64,000 nucleotides of DNA from Pyrenochaeta sp. MPI-SDFR-AT-0127 (taxonomy: Eukaryota > Ascomycota > Dothideomycetes > Pleosporales > Cucurbitariaceae), in assembly GCA_020747015.1 (NCBI GenBank), contig JAGTJM010000035.1, positions 62,001-126,000 on the forward strand, read 5' to 3'. Made by a program: the position numbers and the translations under genes. Position 1 is the stretch's first letter; each line of letters begins with the position of its first letter. Positions 46,067 to 57,826 of this stretch are shown in pieces. The notes beneath the pieces were generated by a model. It saw only the letters and a list, made by a program, of their open reading frames with translations. It was not told the origin of the DNA and did no database searches.

Positions 46067-48574
46067 ATGCCCATATTTCATGATCCCCGTGAAAGTCCGC
46101 CGAGGCGGCCGTCGTCACGTCAGGCGTCGACTGTCGGACGCCAAAGAGCAGGAACTCCAGGCTTTGGCTTTGAGAGGAGCTTGACGGACACTTTCCAAGC
46201 AGGAGAATCCGTGGAGTCAGACATGTGCCCAGAGAACGACCCTGAGTCGCCCTATCAAGCACGGAAGCCACCCATGTTCGATCGCATGGAGCTCATAGAG
46301 AGGTTAAAGAGATCGAATAGCCCTTCATGGCCGCAACGGCAGGCTGTGAGTAGCCACCACTCTTCTACGGACCCCAGGATCTCTCAGCTTCCAGGCCAAA
46401 GGAACGGACATGCTGATGGTGCGTTACAGGCTGCCAACCAACAAGATCAGAGCCCTGAGCCGCGACCCATGTCACAGGAGCGCTCTAGAACCCCTCTTCT
46501 TCCTTTCGCTGATGTCAAGCCCTCACGTACTTCTACCCCCGATCCTCTGAGAGACATGGCAACTTCGGGCTTGGAGATCGAGCGCCCTCGATCTGCACTT
46601 CACTCGGGAGACTTCAGGGAAAAGAAAGAGGGGGAAGATCTGGAGAATGGCTCCTCTTCTTCCGGTTTCCTAGCAACTTCACCAGTGGTTCCATGGAATC
46701 GTTCTTTCCCAGCGGCTGCTTATCCGTCACACCGAAATGAAGCTTCATATCTGTCTAATGAGGAGCTAAGCAAGGACGTTCGCCCTACTTCTCGAGCACG
46801 GGCAATATCTCAGTCTTCGCTCAGCTCGTTTGCGTTTCTGCCTCCTACGAGTCCGCTTGTTCAACAGGCAAACAACACTGACCTGGACTTCTCCTCTAGA
46901 CCGACTTCTCGACAAGGTTCCAGAAGCCCAGAGAGGAGCAATCGGCGACACACGTACTCTCCTTCGTCCTTCCAGGGCTACCAATCAATGCAAATGGCTC
47001 GATCCATGTCTGGAACCCCAGCGGCACGTCATCTAAGGCACGGGAGCTCTATACCATATCAAGCGCATCAGCCCCGGCGAGCGTCCACCTTCAACCAGTT
47101 CCAAGCTCAGTCCAATCCGCAAACTCCATATCTGCACTCACGACGACCATCATTCTCCTCCGAAGCATCGCCTCTCCAACACGCACCCATGGTCGGCTCA
47201 TACGAAGAATCCATACTACGTGGACGCATGTCAACCACGCCTTCGCGGCCCTTAGACTTTGTAGCCAAGATAGGTGTGCTTGGGAAAGGGCAATGCAAAG
47301 CAAGTCTCAAGTGCCCAGCTCATGTAACGGTACCCTTTCCTGCTGTTTTCTACAGCTACAACACCGGCAATGGCCGAATCTCAGACAACGAACCGAGTCC
47401 ATACGTAGGTCTCATTGATCTAGAGAACTCATTGCCTTCGCCTGAAGAAAGCAACGACTCGAGCAAACGTAAACGACGGCACGCCGTACCTGGACCAGAC
47501 CAGGATGATACCCACTTCCGATTGTATTACGGTGAAGAGGAGGACGCCCGAAATGCAAAGGTAGATCTCCGTCGAAGGGAGAAACGGAAGAGGCGGTCCA
47601 CCTCCCCCAAGGCGCCTCCTGGAGGATCTTATCGTATTCCGCCCCAAGGTCAACTCCAGATCGTGTTGAAGAATCCGAATAATACTGCAGTGAAGCTTTT
47701 TCTCGTTCCCTATGACCTGTCCGACATGGAGCCGGGCCAGAAAACATTCATCAGGCAACGTAGTTATTCCGCCGGCCCCATTATCGATATGCCGGCATCA
47801 TCACGGAAGAATTTGGGGACAGATCGGCCTGAAGCCGCTTTGAGCAACTCAAACGATCCAAACGACCGCCCAATACTGCGTTACTTGATTCACCTGCACA
47901 TGTGTTGCCCCTCAAAAGGCCGCTACTACCTTTACAAGAGTATTCGCGTTGTCTTCGCCAATCGAGTGCCAGACGGTAAAGAGAAACTAAGGAACGAGAT
48001 TCAGCTACCGGAGCCTAGATATAGCATTTACAAGCCCACACGCGACTCAATTTTGTCGCAAGCTGCTTCCTCAGCTGGCGCTCAACTCACGGCCGAAAAG
48101 GCTTTCCGCCGTCGCAGTGCAGGGTGGCCGCTATCTCACTCTCAGCAGGCCTATGATCAGATTGATGGCTTACGACAATACTCGCAACTTCCCCCACCTG
48201 CCGTAAAGTTCACGGGTGGGACTCTTGGTTCCTCAGCATCCAGTAGCTTCAACTCGCCTATGCCTGATCTGCGACCTATCCCTTTCAGTCTTACGCGGCT
48301 CGCTGCAATTGAGTCTCGGCCTGTCTCGCGTGAGCACATGGATATCGATGCGAAGAGCCCATTTAAAACGCCCGTTGCATCGCCGAAGCTTTCCTTGGGC
48401 AGCCCCAACAGCCAGGAAGAGGGAACATTCGAGAAGCTCAGCAGAGGTGACGTTGGCTATGGAGGGAACGCCTTTTCTCCCATAAGCAGCCCATCTGCGA
48501 CCCCGAATGCAAGCCTTCTCTCACAAAAGTTGCGAGGGCTCGACGTTCAACAGGATACAGAGACGGAGCGCTAA
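46067..48574 (+). CDS. Atos/FAM214-type protein (DUF4210 plus C-terminal conserved block)
   Basis: An uninterrupted frame of 835 residues. The N-terminal 370 residues are Ser/Pro/Arg-rich and disordered. The conserved DUF4210 block begins near residue 375 with GSYEESILRGRMSTTPSRPL and continues FVAKIGVLGKGQCKASLKCP and VPFPAVFYSYN. A second conserved block contains GSYRIPPQGQLQIVLKNPNN and VKLFLVPYDLSDMEPGQKTF, then near 603 YLIHLHMCCPSKGRYYLYKS and IRVVFANRVPDGKEKL. This is the pattern of animal Atos (FAM214) and of fungal proteins annotated as linked to meiotic chromosome segregation. A regulatory nuclear role is likely but not established here. A Lys/Arg cluster (SSKRKRRHA, RRREKRKRRS) may be a nuclear-localisation signal. 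Confidence 0.88.
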   Translation: MPIFHDPRESPPRRPSSRQASTVGRQRAGTPGFGFERSLTDTFQAGESVESDMCPENDPESPYQARKPPMFDRMELIERLKRSNSPSWPQRQAVSSHHSSTDPRISQLPGQRNGHADGALQAANQQDQSPEPRPMSQERSRTPLLPFADVKPSRTSTPDPLRDMATSGLEIERPRSALHSGDFREKKEGEDLENGSSSSGFLATSPVVPWNRSFPAAAYPSHRNEASYLSNEELSKDVRPTSRARAISQSSLSSFAFLPPTSPLVQQANNTDLDFSSRPTSRQGSRSPERSNRRHTYSPSSFQGYQSMQMARSMSGTPAARHLRHGSSIPYQAHQPRRASTFNQFQAQSNPQTPYLHSRRPSFSSEASPLQHAPMVGSYEESILRGRMSTTPSRPLDFVAKIGVLGKGQCKASLKCPAHVTVPFPAVFYSYNTGNGRISDNEPSPYVGLIDLENSLPSPEESNDSSKRKRRHAVPGPDQDDTHFRLYYGEEEDARNAKVDLRRREKRKRRSTSPKAPPGGSYRIPPQGQLQIVLKNPNNTAVKLFLVPYDLSDMEPGQKTFIRQRSYSAGPIIDMPASSRKNLGTDRPEAALSNSNDPNDRPILRYLIHLHMCCPSKGRYYLYKSIRVVFANRVPDGKEKLRNEIQLPEPRYSIYKPTRDSILSQAASSAGAQLTAEKAFRRRSAGWPLSHSQQAYDQIDGLRQYSQLPPPAVKFTGGTLGSSASSSFNSPMPDLRPIPFSLTRLAAIESRPVSREHMDIDAKSPFKTPVASPKLSLGSPNSQEEGTFEKLSRGDVGYGGNAFSPISSPSATPNASLLSQKLRGLDVQQDTETER

Positions 48575-49155
48575 AAGCCTACTATATATACCACTCGTGC
48601 TCGGTGGTTTTGTTTTGTTTATTGGAGCAATATGTTCGTATATTATCAATACCCCACGGTTCTTGTTGTGTATATGGCATCAGGAGTTCAGATTCCGCAA
48701 CGGTTGCATAGCGGACTCGAATAGTTTTTCATTTAACTTATCTATTATGGTGTACAAGTATATACTCTACTCTAACTAGATTTCATCTCGCACTCAGCGA
48801 ATCAATACGTTATTCATCTTCGGTCAATGATACCTGGTTCTACTTTCAATATCCCAGCTGAGCTCCTATCCTGCCAGAATGGTGCTGTTAACGTGCTTGC
48901 TCTACTTGGGATCTCCATTCCCTTCGTAATCGCTACTAGGGATGGATCTTGCAATTTAAACAAAGTTGGGTCAATGTAATTCTATTCAATTTTTAATATT
49001 TTTAATATCATGGGGATGGTTGAAATGGCGGCATCTGTCATTCGCAACGCTGGTCTACAGCAGAGCAGCAGGTGCTGTTCACAGCGGGCAACTATGCACA
49101 GGGAACCTTTACAAGGCCTCCTTTAAAAGGTCCATATGAGTAGGACACTCTGCGA
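48575..49155. other. Intergenic between convergent Atos-type and MpaB-type genes
   Basis: About 580 bp, partly A/T-rich (around 48720-48780 and 48950-49010), holding both 3' ends. No gene seen. Confidence 0.6.
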
Positions 49156-50485
49156 TTACACAAATCCTGCGGGACATCCTCCAGTCCTAGGTGAATCTTC
49201 AAAGCCATTCGGATATCCTTCCTTTCTAGAAACCTCATCGGTGCTCATTGGGCATCCACTTCTTTTGTAAATTGTATTCGCAAACTGGCCAAACGTAGTG
49301 AAAGAGCAAGCCTCATTTGTCTTGACAAAAGACATGACCTCCTCGCCACCCTTGCCCTCGAGATGCTTTGGCCCAATCTCCTGAAGCTTGTAGCCCTCTG
49401 GCCTGAACTTTGCGTCGCCCGCCATGGGAAGCTTGAAAAAGCGCGTGTAGGCTGAGTAGAGCCAGCTGCAACTCTTCGAGGAGGCCACATACCATGGCTC
49501 GATTTCCCAGAACATCATGGGGCGATATCCGGCTGCGTTTTCTTCGCCGAAAACTTGCATGGTGGAGTACCGGGGTAGCATCAAGTATCGGACAAAGTAC
49601 TTTCGTACGGCCAGCAGGAAACACAAGAATGATTGGACAAAGCGAGTTCGATACACTGGCAGCTTGAATGCAGCGCTGAGTCGCGTATCCATAAAGGCAA
49701 TCAGGACAGCGTGTACAACGGGAGTGAGGAAAGCTGGGATAGTCGATGCGTAGAGAGAAAACACACCCTTGGCGATGAGTGCGTTGTCCTGAGACGGTGC
49801 CATTTTGCGCGTCTCAAAGTCCTCAATGAAAGCTGCACAAGCCTCAAAGCTCAGAGGTACATCCTCGAGTCCCATGCGACGCCCGACTTCGTACCAGAAG
49901 ACCCAAGACGCATGCTTCTCGAGCGCAACCGTCTTCCGCCAGTCGTACTTGTCGATCCACTGCAGCGCTTCGCAGGTGAGCAGGCACAGAGTGTAGACCA
50001 TCTGGTCCATGTGGATCTTACTGCCGTACCGGGAGTGGATCCAGTTCATCCGGTTTATGGCGATGCATGCGCGCTCGCTGTCGATGTCGTTGACGAGAAA
50101 CTCGCCGACGAGAACGGTGGTGTCGGCGTAGCGCTTTCCAACACGGTCCACCATTTCTTTAGCTCCAACTGATACTTTTGAGATACCAGGTATAGCGAAG
50201 GCCTGCTTCGTCAGCTTCAGTGCAGATATATATGCAGCAATGAGACGGGGGGCATGTGCTTACTCTCAGAAAAGCAAAATCTTTGCCAGCAAGGAAAACC
50301 CATGGACACTCATACAGACCCATTTGACCGATGATGGTTTGAGCATCTCGATAGTTCAAGTTCTTGAATTGCTCAGGTGTGGAACCATGTTTCTTCTGGA
50401 TTTGCTCCACGCGTCGATATCTGAGGCTGCGCACGAGAACGAGATAGCTAACGACCAGGGGAACGAGCAAGAAGTAAGACAGCAT
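49156..50485 (-). CDS. ER-bound oxygenase of the MpaB/Lcp (DUF2236) family
   Basis: Members of this family are haem-dependent oxygenases; MpaB cleaves a terpenoid side chain in mycophenolic acid synthesis. Exons are 50485-50264 and 50202-49156, separated by a 61-nt intron, giving 422 residues. The first 22 residues are a hydrophobic anchor (LSYFLLVPLVVSYLVLV), suggesting an ER-membrane protein. Conserved segments include FAFLRAFAIPGISK across the intron, KRYADTTVLVGEF, INRMNWIHSRYG (with the conserved His), DQMVYTLCLLTCEALQWIDKY and VFWYEVGRRMGLEDVP. The C-terminal tail is Gly/Pro/Cys-rich. Its presence next to a HET relic and a gene-free stretch suggests an accessory locus. Substrate unknown. 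Confidence 0.88.
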
Positions 50486-53003
50486 TGTGGAGTGAATAGG
50501 ACCAGGGATTACTCTCAGGCGTCAGGCAACGCAGAAACGGGACGGGAGAGGCTATTGACAATGAATCTGAAAGTAGGCTTGCGGTCCCGTATATATACAA
50601 TACGGCCATGCTCCGAGGCTGCCATACTTGGACTAGTATATCGACCCGTTTGCCTGTACTATCTTAGGCCTCCAGTGGTAACCAGCATGTGTAGTACCCA
50701 TTGCCTGTGCGCTGGCTAGATATACGATCGGGGGGGATAAAACCTGTTTCCACCTTGTGCTTCGACCCAAATTCTTCACTCTATGCAGTCCTACATGATA
50801 TGTGTAGAAAACACATTCAGGCATGTCACATGATGCATCCAACGTTGTTGTCTACCTACATTTCGCAAAGATCTCCATTACCCTACCAAAGCATGAAGAT
50901 CGACCGTCTCCGAATACAGAATCACGAGCAAATTCAGAAGCATTGCCAGATAAGGGTGTCAGACATCTATCGCGGCAGGAAGGGGGTGGTGGACCCAACA
51001 TCTGAGCCCGACTTGGCGCACTCGTGCGTACCCTGCTCATGCATACAAAATGTCAGCAGGTGTCTTTCGGGCCGCTGCTAACAGATTTGAAATATCCTAC
51101 TAACTATTTGCAATCGGCCTTATGAAAACGGTCCAAAGGGCTGCTCCGTCTATCCCGTTGTCCTTTGGAGTATGCCAAATCTTATTGTTTGGTCCAGGGT
51201 TAATTCAAACATGGTATGATGACTAGGTAACACGAATTGGTCTCAACACACTCAGACCTTGTCACCTAAGAAGAAATATACAAGAAATCCAGTGGAGATT
51301 TATTACACTTTTGGTTTTTTGGCCTACCTTTTACCGCAGCCTACTTGCGGAGATGTTGAGGGTTTGACGAAAGGATTGCTGACTGCATGCATACGCGTGT
51401 GCACTATCGCATTTTCTGATGGGAGGCCCTTCTTTCCGAATGGGGTCTTTTAGGTTTAGTTGGAGAACGGCTACCCCAATCAAATTTACTGCCAGACTTT
51501 TTGTGGGGTTCGTACGTAGAACAGAGAGCTATCCTGGGTTAAGCAACATAAATTATCTTCTACTGCTTTAGGGGTGGGTTCCATTTAATAGTTGACACCA
51601 GCCCCCCAAAATGGCAACGTGGACATGAAGATAGAATTTTCACACTCTTTTTCAATGGATCGTTTGGTCCTTCCAATCCGCTACGGGTTTCTCGCTGTAA
51701 TGAATTATTGCGTGGTATTGTAGCTTGTTTTCGTAGTGATTTTACGCTCGATCATTTACTTAGATATTCTGAGTACTGCCAAATTCTTTAGCTGATGCGA
51801 CCTTGCTCTCACGCCCGACGCATTATCTGCATGGCTTGCGATAGACCTCCAATGGCACAATAAAGGTCGATACTGTTGGCCACTAGACTTACTTATTCGG
51901 TCAAAGACACATGCCAGTGGCCAAAAGCTATACCTAGGAATTTAGTCGCGGGTTTCTGACTAGTAATCAATCTCGGTCAAACTAGAGACTGAACAATGAA
52001 CTGGCCATTCATCCGAGTGTTAATCTCTGGCTCGTACAAACTCCTCCTTAGACGCACGAATAATCTTAAAACTATCAGCTCTTCGAGTCCCCCAAGTTGT
52101 CAAGGTTCAGTACCTTTCCCAAATATAAAAATCACAAACTCTACTTATGAGCTAAGCGCTGTGGGTATGGATTTCTCTGAGTCGTTTCATTAATATTCGG
52201 AACGTAGTCCTGCAAAAAATTGCTTACACATCACAACAGCGCTAGGATTTTCACCTGCCTGGGATTGTAAGTAGAAGTGGAGCCGTTGGATTTGCTAAAG
52301 ACAACCATGTAAGATAAAGGTTTTGCGCAATGGTGTGTCTAGACATTGCAAACAAGGCCCTGAGCCGTACCTCTCCGCTCTTGAAACCTAATAGCGAGCG
52401 AAAACTCCAAGTTTGTGCTGTCCGGCTCATCTTCAAACTCTCTGGGGGTTGGTATAGGTAACCTGGAACCATGAACTGGATTGATCAGTGTCGATATCAC
52501 CAAAATTCAACGTAGTTTAATGGCGTACATCGAGTATCAGGTCATTGAAGAGCGCGATTACCAGATCTGGTAGTGCTCGAGGAAGGAAATTTCGCCTAGA
52601 AGTACTCCCCGATGAACAAAGTTGTCGATAGTCTGTGATGAGAGAAACGTAAACCATCGCTCAGTTTTCAATGTGAAATACAGCTGGTAGAACGATAGCA
52701 CTTTATTCTTTATACGAAGTTTTCCATTCACGATAGTGAATATGAGAGTCTTTTTTTGGGTGCGTTAGAAACTTTGAATATATGAGCGCAATAATTGGGT
52801 GACAGAGTGGCACAGTCAATGAGCAAGGATGCGCAGCTAGGTGGAACCCTCTCCTCTCTAAGCGCCATAATGTTGCAACCTAATACAAGTGAGCTGATTA
52901 TCCTAATTGCATTGAGCTGACAAGCGAGAGCTTTATTTAGTCATTAAATATCTGTGTTTTGTCGAATTCCCTCATCTAAGTGATCTCAAAGACCTTCCTT
53001 TCA
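50486..53003. other. 2.5-kb gene-free stretch between MpaB-type gene and HET relic
   Basis: Only short, unrecognised frames (50240-50719, 50701-51081, 51996-52193 and others). Composition is mildly A/T-rich. I see no transposon ends or terminal repeats. Old, heavily mutated repeat sequence is possible but cannot be shown by eye. Confidence 0.5.
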
Positions 53004-55097
53004 ATGGATACGTACCATGAAGATGATACAAACTCTGGAGCCGATGACTCGGACTCCTCTCAGCGCTTAGAACTAGGTGGCTTGAAAGCCATGGCAGAGT
53101 TTTCAACAGACTTTACTGAGACGCCTGATGGTTTGTGCTCCAAGGTGAGCGACTAATTATAAACGGTTTCCAACGCGTTGAGCTAAGAAGCAATTGTAGT
53201 GTGAATTTGAACGTCGAAGCGAGCGATCGCGCGACTTCATGAGGAGTGCGGATTCCAACGAGGCAATCAGAATAGCTCCAGATGGCGTTCAGATGAGACT
53301 TTGCCGCCGTTGTCGCCTTGTGCCATGGCACAGAATCGCTAGTGTCGAGCTCCCAGGCCCAGCATTGGCCAAATACCTCTACGCAGTGGGAGAAACACGT
53401 GAAGAGCTTCTCAGCTCCAACCGTCCAGTGTGTCAATATATCGGTAGCATGCAACAACCCGGACCGAGTCCTGACAAAGGGAATCTTGGTCTCAAATGTT
53501 TGTGTAGTATGCTTCCTGGGCAGGTGCATAGTCGGCATCACACCAGAAGTTTTGACCATAGCCCATACTTTCAAGTCGACAACTACGATGAGGCCGAACG
53601 AGTTTGGCAATGGGAAGGTGCATTTGGTGTCCTGCAAAAGTGTTCACAACATGATCAACGGGCTCCTCAATATGTGGACCCCAAATCTGTTGACTACACC
53701 TTGCTTCAGCATTGGCTTCATTTCTGTAAAAATCATTCAAAAATTACCTGTAATAGTCATGGCATGCAAAGCACACCTGGTTTTAAGGTGATAGATTGTA
53801 GAACCAAGTGCGTGGTTGAGATTCCACAGCACGAGTGCCATTACGTCGCGCTGTCTTATGTATGGAGCAGTCAAGCTCTATCTGCATATAGGAATGGCGG
53901 CTATCTAAAGTCGGTCGAGGATTTTTTCGAAGCCTGTCTGGCCTTGGGGCTCAATTACCTTTGGGTTGACGTATATGTTTGCTAGATTTCAACTTGATTA
54001 ATGACCATACTAACTAGATCAGTGCATCAACCAGCAGAATGCGGCTGAAAAGCGCACTCAGATCAACATGATGGATTGTATACATTCCCAAGCGCAATTG
54101 AATATTATTGCAGCAGTAGGCAAGGACCCGTCCTTTCGGCTCTCTGGTATCGGCTCAACGCCTCGCAATTAGCAACAGCGCCTTCAACTCGGCGATGTCG
54201 AACTTGTTCAGATCTACACTTCCGATGAAGATGGATTTTCTTCAGCGTGGGCAACTCGGGGTTGGACGTTTCAAGAAGATTACCTTACCAGACGAAGGCT
54301 GATGTTTACAGAGAGTGAAGTCCTATATCTCTGTGGCCGGATGTACTGCCAAGAATCTGTTCGTAATGACCTACGACCGGACCTAGATAAATCTCAGTAA
54401 GGTCTTTTCGGTTACAACTTCCAAGGATTCATTCCCATGAGCCCCGAAAAACAGCGTGGTCAGGTGGATATCGATTGTTTTGAAACCGAATATGAAAGTA
54501 GGAACCTGTCCTATCCGGACGGATTTCTCGATGCCTGTCAAACGTATCTTGAAAGGCCTACGAGCCCCTCACTGGTGGGACACACCCATCACACCCATCA
54601 AACGGACAATCAAACTGGGCAAAACAACATTACCGCAAGGAGGTCATACATTGAACCTCTACTGGCATACCGATTCAGGCCCAAGCCACCGCCGCAAGGC
54701 CTTCCCTAACTGGTCCTGGACTGGGTGGCAAGGCACAAAGCGCGTCCACAACCATATCTTGGATACTTGTATTATTCGCTTGATGTCTATAAACGGAAAG
54801 TGGCAGCTCGTTGACTACTTCTCGTCGAAAGATGCGGCGTTATTCGACGATACTGGTTCCCCCTGTCTGCGCATCACTGGCCCGACTTTCGGCTTGAAGC
54901 CATATATTGTCGATCTAGCGTGCATCGATTACCGAATGCCTGGTTACAAAACATACTACAAGGGACCATACGCCGTATTTCCGTTATCAGCAACAGTTGA
55001 TATTGTTGCTAGTGTGCGGCTGGGGGAGGGCACCACCAGCGAAGTTTTGTCTGATGCGCTCGCACTGACTATCTATGAGCGCGAGTACCAAATCTAG
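53004..55097 (+). pseudogene. HET-domain (heterokaryon incompatibility-type) gene, inactivated
   Basis: HET-domain proteins trigger cell death on fusion of unlike hyphae, or relate to defence. Exon 1 (53004-53144) and exon 2 (53200-53970) are intact and joined in phase. They encode a Cys-pair N-terminal part, LQHWLHFCKNH, KVIDCRTKCVVEIP, YVALSYVWS and LGLNYLWVD, the normal start of a HET domain. A 52-nt intron (53971-54022) gives WVD-CINQQNAAEKRTQI in frame. Then a TAG lies at 54170-54172 and a TAA at 54398-54400. Between them the HET pattern continues (NIIAAVGKDPSF before, ATRGWTFQEDYLTRRRLMFT after). A frameshift near 54545-54560 moves the remainder to another frame, which carries KAFPNWSWTGWQG and runs to a stop at 55095-55097. 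The three lesions make a full-length product very unlikely. Confidence 0.8.
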
Positions 55098-56354
55098 AGC
55101 AGTACACCGATGACCAAGCGGCCTCCTCTTGTAAGCCTTGAGTTCTCATTGTACGCTGTATGAACAGGCTGCATGTTGATCTACCTCTTCGCATGGATAG
55201 AGCGAGGTACATTACAACATCCAACCTACCTCTTCAGTATGCATTTCTAATCGCTCAAGCACAGTGCTCACACCTCCTCCAGTTCAACATGTGCGCCCTC
55301 GTCCTCTCAGTTGTTTCTAATAGTGCTATCGCCACGGCCTCAACAACGGTAAGTTCCACATTACAGCTCTTCTTCATTAGCATCACTCAGTCTTTTGAAC
55401 TAAATCGTACCAATATCTCCCAGACTTCGACTTACGATGGTCGCGGTACTACCCGGGCCTGGAGGAGCTTCCAGAGTTTATCAGCTGTCTTAGGAATGGG
55501 TGCAAAGACATGAAGATGGACTAAAGAGATAAGAAAACTGATACTGACTCTGTGTAGGGAGGATATTTTCCCCAGAAACGATAGGGTGGATGCTAACAGG
55601 AACCTGGCGGAGCCTATCTGTGCTTGACACGACAGTTTGATCGGACAAGTCCCAGCGCCAATCGCAATTTGTTTGGGCTACGCACGGTCCCAAACAGGAT
55701 GATTGATGGTATGGTTTGGATAGGGGGTTTTCATATCTTTTTGAGGTTTGGAGATTATTCGTCCGCGTATTGTGGTCACTATAGTCTACTGCCTTTGCAT
55801 CTAGCGAATCTTCGACCGGGGTGGCCAAGGCGGAGGAAGCGTACGTTTCTCTTGGGCTGAGTACAACAAGCCCCATGACGTTATATGGAACGGCTGTTCC
55901 GTATGCAGACGCAAGCACCCGCAACTTTATTACCTACTGGAGAAACATGCATGACGATGTTGCGGTGAGAATTCCCCGTAGAAGCCGAATCAGCCAATTA
56001 AAGGCGTGGCTAGTGTGCTCAGCCCCATTTCAGCCACAATCCCATTCGCACTGTCCGAAGTCCCCACCACCAAACTGCTCGCAGCTCAGCCGCGAGTGCA
56101 CCCATGTCCAGCTCGTTGGGCATGACCGACCCTTCCGCACCATGTGGCGCCTTCGGTCAGCAGTGTGCGAGGGCGTGTCGCATTTAAAGGCGCGTGTGAT
56201 GCCGCAGAACCCCTCGTCCAACCACCCTATCCTGCCCCTCCCCCGCCGTAAGCACATCATAGTTATCTTCCGAACCCTCCCTACTGCCTAATAGGTTTCC
56301 CCCTTCTTTTTGAATTCCTACTCTTTTACACACCTTTCCACCAGAAACGCAACT
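55098..56354. other. Intergenic: HET relic 3' flank and glycine-zipper gene promoter
   Basis: About 1.26 kb. Frames at 55160-55513, 55490-55924 and 55821-56291 overlap each other on both strands and show no family. The final 300 bases are C-rich and include T/C-rich leader sequence before 56355. Confidence 0.5.
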
Positions 56355-57286
56355 ATGTCAAGTCACGACTATTACGGTCAGAATCACGGCCAAGGTCAAG
56401 GTCAAGGCTACGGCTACGACGGCGCAAACCAGCAGCAAGGCTACGGAGGCTACAACTCCAACTCCAACTCCAACTACCCTCCTCAAGGCCAAGGCTATGG
56501 GCAACAACAGCACGACCAGTATGGTCAGGGAACCAGCCCATACCCTCAGGGACAGGTGAGTGTTATGCGCTGCGTCGGCGCATCCATATTCTCGCAAGAT
56601 CACTTGTTAATAATCGCGCAGAGCCAGTACCCACCGCCTGCGCATGATCCTTATCAGCAACCTCAGCAAGGTTACGGTGCTCCTCAACAGGGCCATTACG
56701 ATCAGGGCCACCACGACCCAAATCGCAGCACCTCTCCATACCCACCGCAACAACAATCAGGCTATCATGATCCCAACCAGCAGTACGGCGCTCCTCAGCA
56801 GCAAGGATATCATGACCCTCAACAAGGTTATGGCGGCCAGCAACATGGCCAACCTGGTGCTCCAGGTGGTCCTGCGGAAGGCGATCGTGGCCTAGGATCT
56901 ACACTCATTGGAGGTGCTGGCGGCGCGTTCCTTGGTAATAAGCTCGGTGGTGGAGCACTCGGAACGATTGGAGGGCTGGTTGCTGGTGCGATTGGCGCAA
57001 ATGCCTTGAGTGACAAGTAAGCCCACTCCTTACACTCGATCCTAGCTTGAGAACAGCCTATTAATCTGCGTACAGGAAAGAAAAGAAACACAAGCATAAG
57101 AAGCACAGTAGCCACAGTTCAAACCATGGCTCTTCGCATCACAGCTCTTCGCACCACGGCTCGTCATACGCTGGATCGTCGGCAGGCTTAAGTGCATTGT
57201 ATCCTGAGAGCTCACACAAGAAGCACAAGAAACACAGGAGCCGCAGCCGTGGAAAGAGCAGCTCTTCAAGTAGCGGTTCGGACTGA
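56355..57286 (+). CDS. Gln/Gly/Pro-rich protein with a glycine-zipper membrane segment
   Basis: A 268-residue protein whose first 170 residues are almost only Gly, Gln, Tyr, Pro, Asn and His in degenerate repeats (QQGYGG, QQGYHDP, GYGAPQQ), a prion-like composition. A glycine-zipper 2TM-type hairpin follows: STLIGGAGGAFLGNKLGG and GTIGGLVAGAIGANALSD. The tail is rich in Lys/His, then Ser/His, then Ser/Arg (KKEKKHKHKKHSSHSS, SSHKKHKKHRSRSRGK). Exons are 56355-56555, 56622-57016 and 57076-57286. The first intron is 66 nt and contains no stop in frame, so its retention would add 22 residues. Similar fungal proteins are described only as glycine-zipper or 'GYXG/Q-rich' proteins, with no firm function. 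Start at 56355, because the earlier in-frame codons are not ATG. Confidence 0.85.
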
Positions 57287-57826
57287 GTGCGCTTTGGCCA
57301 TCTGGTGGGAGACTTTTGTAGGGAATGCTGTCTTTCATGGGGTTTATTTGGTCCGTCTGCGTGACTAAGCTGTTACTCCAAGGGTTGTCCGTCTGGCTGG
57401 GACTTGAAGTAGTAGTCGTCACTATGAGTAATGAGAACATATATCCGCATTCTATCCAGCCGGTTTACAACTTAAAATGCTCGAATGGCTGCCGAAACTA
57501 GAAGTGGTTGACACATTTAATCTATTCTTGTCCATTCAAAATGTGATGCTAGGTCCATAACAGTATACCGGAGGCGATATTACAAGCTGCAGACAAATGA
57601 ACACTACTGAAATGTTCTTATACGATTTTTGCCAACCGAGGTATATAATGCTTCTAGACATGAATGGCCCTTGTGAAAACCCACTTTTGCAAAGCTGCTC
57701 AAGATTGTGTGTATGTGCCATATCCTAATGCGGTTAGCTTGACGCAGCCTAATTTTCTCCACCAAGTTACTCATAATCCAAATTTCTATCCAACCCCGCA
57801 ACAGCACATTTCAACGGATATTCAAG
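57287..57826. other. Intergenic: glycine-zipper 3' flank and TPR-gene promoter
   Basis: 540 bp with no gene. Minus-strand frames (57042-57440, 57536-57721, 57604-57807) are short and unrecognised. Confidence 0.6.

Noticed and set aside
45421..46083. 220-codon plus-strand frame in front of the Atos-type gene
   Set aside because: Overlaps the real start in another phase, biased Ala/Arg/Ser/Cys composition of GC-rich promoter DNA, no family.
50486..53003. Possible degenerate transposon
   Set aside because: No terminal repeats, target-site duplication, or transposase/reverse-transcriptase fragment could be read on either strand.
55821..56291. 156-codon plus-strand frame
   Set aside because: No family, crosses the promoter of the glycine-zipper gene, and no transcript feature supports it.
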